From contig JAAYQQ010000104.1 of NCBI GenBank assembly GCA_012519255.1, positions 1 to 46,391 on the forward strand: DNA of 46,391 nt, given 5' to 3'. This DNA is from Methanobacteriota archaeon. Its GTDB lineage: Archaea > Thermoplasmatota > Thermoplasmata > Methanomassiliicoccales > Methanomassiliicoccaceae. The notes under the pieces were generated by a model. It was not told where the DNA came from. It saw nothing but the letters and a program-made list of their open reading frames with translations, and made no database searches. Positions 27,867-42,400 of this stretch are shown here, piece after piece. Every line of letters begins with the position of its first letter. The first letter of the stretch is position 1. The position numbers were made by a program, and so were the translations under genes.

Positions 27867-28003
27867 GGGCTCGTAGCTCAGCTAGGTAGGACGGACGTCT
27901 AAACGCGCCGTCCCTAGAAAGAGCATCTGGCTTTTAACCAGGTGGTCCGGGGTTCGAAAAGTGTACGGCCATCCCGTACGCTCCGAAAATCCCCGCGAGC
28001 CCG
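27867..28003 (+). tRNA. tRNA-Lys(UUU) with two non-canonical introns (D-loop ~27888-27919; T-loop ~31 nt within 27957-27989)
   Basis: Spliced sequence GGGCTCG-TA-GCTC-AGCTAGGTA-GAGC-A-TCTGG-CTTTTAA-CCAGG-TGGTC-CGGGG-TTCGAAT-CCCCG-CGAGCCC-G folds as a perfect cloverleaf; anticodon TTT at 27933-27935; no encoded CCA. Confidence 0.92.
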
Positions 28004-28124
28004 CTCTGACACTTAAGGAGAAGGATGAATGGAAGGCACTACGGTCAGGAATCCAGTGCGGTGGTGTTTTATAACTTTGAAGCCTAGTGAAAGGTGTCCA
28101 GCAGAAATGTCGAGGTGATTTGAG

Positions 28125-28394
28125 GTGGCCGAATCCGATTTTAATGTCTTAGAGCACGATCTCGTCCCGGAACATCATTTAATGTCCGAGGAGGAGGCCG
28201 AGCAGAAGTTGTCCGAGCTGAATATTACAAAAGACCAGTTGCCCAAGATCAGGAAGGGAGATGCCTGCATCCGGCTACTGGAGAAGATCCATGGCCCTAT
28301 TCCCGAGGGGAGTATTATTAGAATAGTACGGCGGAGCGCCACCGCGGGGTCATTCGAGATCTACCGTTTGGTCATCAAAGAAGTGAAGAGGTGA
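28125..28394 (+). CDS. rpoH: DNA-directed RNA polymerase subunit H (Rpo5)
   Basis: VLEHDLVPEHHLMSEEEAEQKLSELNITKDQLPKIRKGDACIR; GTG start. Confidence 0.97.
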   Translation: MAESDFNVLEHDLVPEHHLMSEEEAEQKLSELNITKDQLPKIRKGDACIRLLEKIHGPIPEGSIIRIVRRSATAGSFEIYRLVIKEVKR

Positions 28395-28401
28395 AAGGTA
28401 A

Positions 28402-31400
28402 TTGCGCGATCTGATCGAATTATATTTCAAGGAGAGAAGCATAGTCAATCACCACATATCCAGTTTTAACGATTTTCTATCTTCTCTCGACAATCCGAAC
28501 AGCAGGATGCAGAAGATCGTGGATAACCTCCGCGTCTCCGCGGACGATGCCGAGAGGGGCATCATAACTCTTGACCCTGATCGCACCGACGGCCGCGATA
28601 TCAAGATCCGTGTAGGGCGTCGCCGGGATGAAAAAACTGGCAGCATCGATCCCCAGGCCCGTCCGACCATCCGTGTAAACACTCCCGTGGTAAGGGAGGC
28701 CAACGGGGCTACCCACAAGCTCACTCCCATGGAGGCAAGGCTAAGGAATCTCAACTACCTCGCCCCAATGGAACTCGAGTTCACTGTAATCGAGGATGGC
28801 ATAGAAAAAGAGCCCGAGCGTGTCCACATCGGCGATCTGCCTATAATGCTCCGTTCCAAGCGCTGCAACCTATTCAAGGAGAATATGGAGGAGGATCGCG
28901 AACTATCCGATGAGGAGTATCGCGTGAAGCTCATGGAAGCTGGCGAAGATCCTGCCGACCCTGGTGGATACTTTATCATTGGGGGTACTGAGAGGGTACT
29001 CATCTCTTTAGAGGATCTTGCCCCCAATAGGGTCATGGTGGAGTTCAACCAGCGGTATGGCACTCAGCTGGAAGTGGCCAAGGTATTCTCTCAGAGAGAG
29101 GGGTATCGCGCCCTGACACTGGTGGAGAAGAAGAAGGACGGCATTCTTATGGTTACCGTCCCCGCCGCATCTGGCCAGATACCTCTGGTGGCACTCATGA
29201 AGGCGTTGGGCATGGAGAATGATAAGGACATCTACGACGCCATAGTGAGCGTTCCGGAGATGGCCAACATCATCTATGCCAACATTGAGGAGTGTCACGA
29301 TAAGAAACTCTACCCACCAAATGGCATATTCACCACCGATGATGCAATTACCTATCTGGAACGCAAGTTCGCTACCGGTCAGGCCAAGGAATACCGGGAA
29401 AGGAAGGTAGAGTCCATCATCGATCGTTCCCTACTCCCCCATCTTGGCGACACCAGCGAGGATCGCCTCAAGAAGGCCTTCTTCTTAGGCAGGATCGCCC
29501 GCTCTGTACTCGAACTAAGTATCGGGATGAGGAAGGAGGATGACAAGGACCACTATGCCAACAAGCGTCTCAAGCTATCTGGAGATCTTATGGAGGATCT
29601 CTTCCGGGTTTCATTTACCAATCTGATGAAGGATCTTAAGTATCAGTTGGAAAGAAGATTCGCGCGCAAGAGGGACGTCAACATTCGCATAAGCTCAGCC
29701 ATTCGGCCAGACCTACTAACCCATCGCCTTTTGCATGCTCTTGCCACGGGTAACTGGGTTGGCGGACGGGCAGGTGTCTCCCAGCTGCTGGATCGCACTT
29801 CTAACATGAGCACGTTGTCCCATCTGAGAAGGGTCACCTCTTCACTTACTCGTTCCCAGCCTCACTTTGAGGCCCGTGACCTTCACCCCACTCAATGGGG
29901 TCGACTGTGTCCGAATGAGACGCCAGAGGGTCAGAACTGCGGGCTGGTCAAGAACGCCGCTCTCATCATCGATGTATCGGAAGGATTCCGGGAGGAGGAT
30001 GTTCATTGGCTTCTCCGCGATCGCGGGGTGATCGACGTCACGTCGGACGAGGCTCATATTGGGTCCAAGGTCTACGTCAATGGAGACCTGGTTGGTCATA
30101 TTGAAAACCCCAAGGTACTGGTATCGGAGATTCGGGCCGGCCGCCGACAGGGTTTGCTCTCCAATGAGATCAACATCCGCTATGACGACGAGATGAATGA
30201 GGTAATAATCAACTGTGACGAGGGTCGCTTGAGGCGCCCTCTCCTGACAGTTCAGGAAGGTCGCACAATCCTCAACCGCAAGCACATCGAAGACATCCGC
30301 GAGGGTAAGATAAACTGGTCCGATCTTCTACGTGAGGGCGTGATAGAGTGGATCGATGCTGAGGAAGAAGAGGATACGTTCATCGCCGTGAGTCCTTATG
30401 ACGCACCTGAGCGGTGTGCTTCCTGCCATCGGGCCATCTCCCTCCCTGACGTGGACTGGATGAATCCCGGCGTTGAGACTACTGAAGCGATCCTTCAGTG
30501 TAAATATTGTGGCGGCGAGACCAGTGTTCCCCTGCTCATCGGGCGAGAACACACACATCTGGAATTGGACCCAATGTGCATCCTGGGAGTCGCTGCTGCG
30601 CTGGTGCCCTATCCCGAGCACGACTCGTCACCGCGTGTGACCATGGGCTCAGGTATGGCCAAACAGTCTCTTGGACTCAGCTGCACCAATTATCGCAAGC
30701 GGCCCGACACTCGGGGACACCTCTTACACTATCCTCAGAAGGCCATGGTCCAGACCAAGCCCATGGAATTTGTGTCGTTCAATGACCGTCCGGCTGGACA
30801 GAACTTTGTGGTCGCGGTGTTATCGTACCATGGATACAACATGGAGGATGCGCTTGTCTTGAACAAGGCCTCCATCGAACGTGGTCTAGGACGCTCGACC
30901 TTCATGAGGACGTATCGTGCGGAGGAGCGTCGCTACCCTGGTGGGCAGGAGGATCATTTCGAGATCCCCTCTCCCGATGTTAGAGGCGCCCGTGCTGATA
31001 TGTCATATGCCAATCTGGGAGAGGATGGCCTCATCTCGCCCGAGACCTTTGTCTCAGGCGGCGATGTCCTGGTCGGCAAGACCTCTCCGCCAAGGTTCTT
31101 GGAGGAAGACACGGATTTCCTCACGCCCCAGAAGCGCAGGGAGACGTCAGTTACCATCCGTCCTGGTGAGAGCGGTTACGTTGACTCAGTCATGCTTACA
31201 GAGTCGGAGAACGGCTCTCGCCTGGTCAAGGTCAAGGTGCGTGACGAGAGGATACCGGAGCTCGGTGACAAGTTTGCCTCGAGGCATGGCCAGAAGGGAG
31301 TAATAGGCCTCCTCGCTCCACAGGAAGACCTGCCCTTCACAGTCGACGGTGTCGTCCCTGACCTGGTCATAAATCCGCACGCTATCCCTTCCCGTATGAC

Positions 31401-32000
31401 CGTTGCCCATGTATTGGAGATGATCGGTGGAAAGGTAGGTAGCATGGAAGCGCACCCCGTCGATGGGACTGCCTTCTCTGGAGAGAAGGAAGAGGCCCTA
31501 CGTGAGGCCCTTGTGCGCAACGGCTTCCGTCACACTGGTAAGGAGGTCATGTATGATGGCATGACTGGAAAGATGTTCGATGCGAACATCTTCACAGGTG
31601 TGATCTATTATCAGAAACTACATCATATGGTAGCAGGCAAGATGCATGTACGATCCCGTGGACCCGTACAGATCCTAACCCGTCAGCCCACCGAAGGCCG
31701 ATCCAGACAGGGAGGTCTTAGGTTCGGTGAGATGGAAAGGGACTGCCTCATCGGTCATGGAGCAGCCATGGTCATTAAGGACCGGCTGCTTGATGAGTCC
31801 GATGGCACCTATCTGTATGTGTGCGGGCAGCCCAACTGCGGTCACATCGCCATGATGGATCGTAGGGGAGCCATACGCTGCACTGTCTGCGGGAATAATA
31901 CTAATGTGCATCTGGTTCAGACATCTTATGCTTTCAAACTGCTTTTGGATGAGCTACTATCACTTGGCGTCGTAATGCGCCTTCAGCTGGAGGATCTAAG

Positions 32001-32004
<4 letters not shown>
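28402..32004 (+). CDS. rpoB: DNA-directed RNA polymerase subunit B (unsplit)
   Basis: 1200 aa; [60 protein letters not shown] start. Confidence 0.99.
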
Positions 32005-36501
<4,497 letters not shown>

Positions 36502-36506
36502 TCTTC

Positions 36507-36935
36507 ATGACTGCTGAGATTACATTCACTGAGGACACCCTGAGATACATCAACCTGTTTGAACAGGTTACCAGGACCAGGGTGAAGGATTGCATGGAAG
36601 CTGGGGACAAGCTTGTCTTCGTGGTCGAGCCAGGACAGGCCAACCGAGCAGTGGGCAAGGGCGGGGAGAACGTCATCCGCCTCAATAAACAGACCGGGAA
36701 GAACATTCAGGTTGTCGAATATTCCGACGATCCGGAGAAGTTCATACGGAACGTGTTCTACAATTATAAGGTCCAGAAAGTGGTCATAGAGGACCGGGGC
36801 AATATTGTACATGCTACCGTCACGGTGGACCCGCAGGTCAAGGGGCGCGCCATCGGCAAGAATGGCCGCAACCTCAAGATAGCACGGGACATCGTGAACC
36901 GGCACCACAACGTTCAGAGCATCAACGTGGCCTGA
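36507..36935 (+). CDS. nusA: NusA-like KH-domain transcription factor
   Basis: DKLVFVVEPGQANRAVGKGGENVIRLNKQTGKNIQVVEYSDDPEKFIRNVF...KGRAIGKNGRNLKIARDIVNRHHNV; ORF track start is 36498. Confidence 0.95.
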   Translation: MTAEITFTEDTLRYINLFEQVTRTRVKDCMEAGDKLVFVVEPGQANRAVGKGGENVIRLNKQTGKNIQVVEYSDDPEKFIRNVFYNYKVQKVVIEDRGNIVHATVTVDPQVKGRAIGKNGRNLKIARDIVNRHHNVQSINVA

Positions 36936-37986
36936 GCGGCTCCCTCTCCACTTCCAGACGATCGGCAGTGGGATATTCTTCCACCAGGAAGGAGGCGAAG
37001 GGGAGCTGATCAGCGATTTGCTTCAGCACCCAGGGAGCCACCTCAACCCTCTTTTTTTCCATATCTTTAAAGAGCATGTTATCCGGAACGCCGAATTTTT
37101 CCTGTAGATGATGAATGATCTCATCCATTGGGCCTTCCACCACTCCTTTGATTAAGGTTCCCTCATCGGTGATAATGTCGGTAGTCCGCGCTACCCGGCG
37201 CGCCCGGCGCTTGATGCGTCGGCGAAGCTGTACACTATCTTTGAATCGCGAAGAGCAGTAATGCATTGACACGGCCCTCTTCCGACCGAGTCTGCGGAGG
37301 GCGGCCTCCTCACTTCCCTTTACCGCGCCAGATGTATCGTCCCGCACCTCAAGTCCGCGCTTCTGCAATTGGTCCCAGTTTCCTTCAGAGAACTCCAGTT
37401 CATTGAGATTAACAAAATCCATCCCAGCATCTTCAGCAAAATCTATGAGGCGCTCGGTGCGGTCCTCCTCTCCGGGCAAGGCGGGGATCTCCAAACCGAC
37501 TTTCATATTGGTGCGGGTGATGAACTCCTGCAATTCTTTTCCATCCAGATCCCCCCACCGTTCCAACGGGGGGTGCAGACGCAGCTCATCCAGCCCTGCT
37601 TCTTCCAGCTGGCAAAATGCCTGCACGTCCAGGGATGAGGTGTATAAATGGATGTGATGTCTCCGGCCGAACTCTTTCTTGAGCAGGCGTATAAAGTGAA
37701 GCGTTCGATCTAGACAGGCAAGAGGGTCTCCTCCCGTGATGCCGGTGCCTTCGGCCCCTATCATGCGGGCCTCTTCTATTATCTCTTCGTCTGAGGAGCA
37801 TCTTCTCTCATTGGCGAAGAGAACGTCCTTGCCCTTCTTCTCCAGGGAAAGGGGGCAATAGAAACACCCGGTGGAGCAACGTCCAGAGACTAACAGGACC
37901 ATCTTTGTCCCCCGGCGACACTGAACGCATCCTTTAGGCAGACGACCAGTGTAGGCGGAGCCTGCTTCCATACCTTTTAACGCCAT
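36922..37986 (-). CDS. Radical SAM protein (COG2108-type)
   Basis: GRCSTGCFYCPLS CxxxCxxC, EGTGITGGDPL. Confidence 0.88.
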   Translation of the reverse strand: MALKGMEAGSAYTGRLPKGCVQCRRGTKMVLLVSGRCSTGCFYCPLSLEKKGKDVLFANERRCSSDEEIIEEARMIGAEGTGITGGDPLACLDRTLHFIRLLKKEFGRRHHIHLYTSSLDVQAFCQLEEAGLDELRLHPPLERWGDLDGKELQEFITRTNMKVGLEIPALPGEEDRTERLIDFAEDAGMDFVNLNELEFSEGNWDQLQKRGLEVRDDTSGAVKGSEEAALRRLGRKRAVSMHYCSSRFKDSVQLRRRIKRRARRVARTTDIITDEGTLIKGVVEGPMDEIIHHLQEKFGVPDNMLFKDMEKKRVEVAPWVLKQIADQLPFASFLVEEYPTADRLEVEREPLRPR

Positions 37987-38144
37987 CTGGCCGAAACACG
38001 CTGGACTGAGTTATAAACATATTGTATTGGGCAAGAGCGCAGGGGCATCCCTTCGTTAACCTTTGTAAAGGAAAGCGCCCCGATGGCGGCCAAATGAAAA
38101 TATATATACGAGCTGCTCAAGAATAATCGGCGGAGGAAGTCGGA

Positions 38145-38666
38145 GTGAATTTTAGTGGAGGAAGTTCTGAGACGATTCTGTCACTAAGCAGGAGAACATT
38201 CCCTGGCGTGGATGGGGAACAACCCATCCGCACTCCTGCGCGAGACATATGTGTCACGGCTGAGGATATGCCGCTGCTGTGGAGGGAGGAGAAAGTTAGC
38301 GTGATGGAGCAGCCTCGGTTTGGCCAGCGTGATTATGCTACCAGCAGGTTTAGCATAGTCGAGGATGGCGTAGAAAGGGCCGTGATTAGTTTTGAAGTGG
38401 TCATCTATAGCGATCGCCATACTGCCGCCAATGTATTCTCTGGGACACTTGGCAAGATGAGATTCCTGCATCTGGCCAGGTTGGAACTGGGGGATATGGG
38501 CGCCATGATCGAGGTACCCGGGCATCCATCTCGCAGACTTTGCGCTCTTCTTTTCACGGAGCGCAACGTGATGAGTCTGATCATGCTCTCGGTATCCAGG
38601 GACCATGAGATCTCAGATCGCTGGCTTATCAGTATGGGGCGCCTCATGGCATCCCGAATAAGGTAG
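38145..38666 (+). CDS. Hypothetical protein
   Basis: 173-aa ORF, GTG start with TATA-like aaaatatatatac upstream; TAG stop with a TAA three codons later. Confidence 0.65.
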   Translation: MNFSGGSSETILSLSRRTFPGVDGEQPIRTPARDICVTAEDMPLLWREEKVSVMEQPRFGQRDYATSRFSIVEDGVERAVISFEVVIYSDRHTAANVFSGTLGKMRFLHLARLELGDMGAMIEVPGHPSRRLCALLFTERNVMSLIMLSVSRDHEISDRWLISMGRLMASRIR

Positions 38667-38711
38667 GCAGTCTAAAATAAGGGCGGGGCCGTTCCTCGAC
38701 TAAGTGACAGG

Positions 38712-39356
38712 ATGAGGAAGGATACTCGCATAGTTCTAGCACTGGACGAGACGGACGAGAGAAAGGCCCTCCAGGTGGTGGACGAGGTCGGCGAGCTAGT
38801 CGATGCTATCAAGATAAATTGGCCTCTTGTACTTTCTGCTGGCCCATCGATAATCACTGAGCTTGCCCAGCTATCCTCAGTCATCTGCGATTTCAAGGTC
38901 GCAGACATACCCAACACCGTCCGTCTGATCGCCGAGCAAGCCTTCCGCCGGGGCGCCTCTGGTCTTATTGTGCATGCCTTCACCGGTACCGACTCGCTGA
39001 GAGCGGCGGTGGAGGCGGCGGCGGGCAAGGACATATTTGTGGTCACGGAAATGTCGCACCCTGGTGGGCAGGAGCACACTGCCCCCCTGGCCGAACGCTT
39101 TGCAGCCATGGCTGCGGAGGCGGGCGCTAGCGGTGTCATCGCCCCGGCCACGCGCCCGGAACGCATAGCCAAGATCCGTTCGGTGGTCGGTGATATGCTC
39201 ATCCTTTCTCCAGGAGTGGGGGCCCAGGGAGGTAGTGCCTCGGCAGCTATCCGCATGGGTGCTGACTATGTCATCGTGGGGCGCTCCATCTATAAGAGTG
39301 AACATCCCAGGAAGGTCGCTCAGGCATTGGCCCGCGAGATATCCACATCACTTTGA
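38712..39356 (+). CDS. pyrF: Orotidine 5'-phosphate decarboxylase
   Basis: IVLALDETD, VDAIKINWPL, CDFKVADIPNTV, SPGVGAQGG. Confidence 0.95.
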   Translation: MRKDTRIVLALDETDERKALQVVDEVGELVDAIKINWPLVLSAGPSIITELAQLSSVICDFKVADIPNTVRLIAEQAFRRGASGLIVHAFTGTDSLRAAVEAAAGKDIFVVTEMSHPGGQEHTAPLAERFAAMAAEAGASGVIAPATRPERIAKIRSVVGDMLILSPGVGAQGGSASAAIRMGADYVIVGRSIYKSEHPRKVAQALAREISTSL

Positions 39357-39422
39357 GGCTTCATCTTGTCAAATATAGATATGGAGAATATTAATCAGCC
39401 AGTATGGCATGACTCGCCATCT

Positions 39423-39436
39423 AGAATGGCCATTCT
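39423..39436. promoter_or_regulatory. 14-nt perfect palindrome just upstream of the aglB TATA-like element
   Basis: AGAATGGCCATTCT; TATA-like gtttttatact at about 39446-39456. Confidence 0.45.
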
Positions 39437-39499
39437 CAGGATAGAGTTTTTATACTGGACCTGTAATCAGAGAGCGATTCCGTCTAGGAGACTCTAACG

Positions 39500-42400
39500 A
39501 TGGAGACAAAAAAGGGAAGGCGGATTAGCCAGACCCTAAGGGAGAGGAAGCCTCTGAAGGGCGGTCTCCGTTCCCGGCAAAAGGACACCTGGCTGTCCCG
39601 GAACTGGAGCACCTTACTCATCCTGGTAGCTATCATTTTCATCGCACTGTTCGTGCGCACCTACTTTGGATACTCCACTGCTGTGGATAATGGCTTCCTT
39701 GTCGCCGGCGGTTCAGACTCTTACTATCATCAGCGCGTCATTGATTATATCCAAGAAACCGGCACCCATCTCGTCAACGATCCTCTCCTGAATTATCCTA
39801 TCGGCATGAGGAACGCCCGCCCCCCTCTGTATGACTGGTCGGTCGCCGTAAGCGGACAGTTACTGTCCGGCATAACGGGGATGGGGATTGACAGTGCAAC
39901 TGGCTATGCTCTACTATGCTCCACTGCTATATGGGGCGCCCTCACCTGCATACCCGTCTTCCTGATCACTCGTGCAGCGTTCGGGAATCGTGCCGGCATC
40001 ATCGCAGCGTTTCTCCTGGCAATCATGCCAGGTCATATTCAGCGGAGCGTCTTTGCCAACGCTGACCACGATGCTATGATCCTATTCTTTGTGGTCTTCG
40101 CGTTCTATTTCCTGCTCCGGTCGCTTATGACGATATCGGGTACCAAATGGGTATCCAACTGGAAGAGCGGCAAGGCGATAACAGAAGGTATAAGGGAATA
40201 TCTGAGAACCAATCAGAGATCTCTCATCTACGCCCTTTTGGGCGGAGTGTGCGTGGCAACAGTAGCCATGATGTGGACGGGCTTCACATATGTGCTCGTC
40301 ATAGTTCTAGTATATTTCCTGATCCAGGTTGTAATCAACCGTTTCCGCAACGTCGACTCGATGGGCGAGTTCTTCATAGTAGGCACCATGCTGCTGAGCG
40401 CCTTCCTCATAATGGCTCCGCTGTACTGGCAGATGAACTACTGGACTCAGTGGTTCGACGTGCCATTCTATCTCTTCCTCGGTTCGATGTTCATCGGCGG
40501 GCTCTTTACGGTCACCAGGGACTATCCCTGGACGCTGGTTATTCCAGCGATCATCATTTTGGTGGCCATCGCTCTAACAGCCGTCTTCTTCATCTCTCCC
40601 AGCCTCTTTGAGGCCATAGTCTCGGGCCAGGGCTACCTGGTCAAGAGCAAACTATATGCTACTATTCAGGAGGCCCAGGCTCCTTACTTCTCAGATTTGG
40701 CGCTTTCCTTTGGGGCAGTTACCTTCTGGTTAGCTCTCATTGGAGTGGCCTGGGCAGCGATCAAGATTCCCAGGAATGTCGCCCCCCATTTCACGTTCGT
40801 GGTGGTGTGGATGGGCGTGTCCATGTACATGGCCGCCTCCGCAGGGAGATTCATGTTCAACGCCTCTCCCGCCTTTGCCATGGCGGCAGGATGGACACTC
40901 GCGCTGTTCATTGGCCTGGTCAAGTTTGAAGAGATTCCCCGAGCCCTATCGGGATTCTTCGCCCACCCATGGACCACGTTGCGAAAAGCATTCAAGCTGC
41001 GTCATGTCGTGGCCGCCCTGTTCCTGGCATTTATGATACTTCTCCCAAACGTCTGGGGAGCGGTGGATGCGGGAATTCCTTCGGAGATCAAGAGGGACTA
41101 TGACAAGCAGATCTACTTTGCCCTCCCCGACTTCCTGCACCCTTCCAATTATGACCGTATTAACGGCTCATACTGGTATCTTGGTGCATTCTCTTACTCC
41201 ATGCCTCTGCCTACAAGCTACTGGCCAACGGCCTGGCGATGGTTTGAGCAACAGGATAACGAGCTTGATGTTACTGAACGGCCAGCCTTCCTATCATGGT
41301 GGGACTATGGATTTGAGGCCATCCAGGCTGGACAGCACCCCACGGTAAGTGATAACTTCCAGAATGGATATCAGTACGCAGGCAGTTTCATTACTTCGCA
41401 GAGTGAGAATGATGCAGTAGCACTGTTTATCATACGCATCCTGGAGGCTACTGGCTTCGATGATCACATTAACGACACCTTGAGTGCTCATGGTGTCGAC
41501 GCCAAGAAGCTACAGGACATCATGGCCAACCCCAACAATTATATCGACGAGGTCAAGAAAAACCCGAATGTCTATGGCCCTTACGACAGCGAGCTCAGCG
41601 CCCAGAATGCCAAGTATGCGGCAGCCAGAGTGGAGCTACAGAGGGCTGATCTGTCTGATCTGGTTGAGATCTACCATGACCTCCGTGAATATAGTGGCAA
41701 GGAGATCGGTTACTTTGCCATGGACAGCCGTCTATTCCCATTCAGCGCTACATATCAGAGCATCTTCTATGCCCCGGCGAAACTGTCTGACCGCAATATC
41801 GATCCATATACCAATGCGCCCTCTGACTTCTATGAGATAAAGGCAATAACTGCGCAGGGGCAGACCAAGAGTGTCCAGGATCTAACTTCCAGCGATCGGG
41901 TGATCAATTACGTCATTGTCTACAAAGAGGCGTTCTATGACACCATGCTGTACCGGACCATGATGGGATACTCTCCATCGGACGTCGGCAAGAACCGCCA
42001 GGGTATCCCAGGCATATCCGGCAGCCTGTCAGACATGGCACCCATGCCCGCCTGGAACCTTACTCATTTCAAGCAGGTGTACCGCACTGCCTATTACTCT
42101 CCTTACAGCAGCACTGAGGTGGCCAACCATGCTGATTCCTGGTATGCCATTTCCTATGAGGAGGCTGTCCAGCGGCAGAAGGATATTGCCGCTGGGAAGG
42201 ACAACGGTACAGTGGATCTTAGCGCTTCCACGCTCACCAATGGTGTGGTCTTCATCCAATACTATGATGGAGCTATTCTCCAAGGCCGGGCCGTCTCCAA
42301 TGATGGCACGCCATATGAGAACATCTACGTGACAGCAGTGGACGAGTATGGCATCCCGCACGACGTGGTGCGCACAGATGAGGATGGATACTACAGCCTC

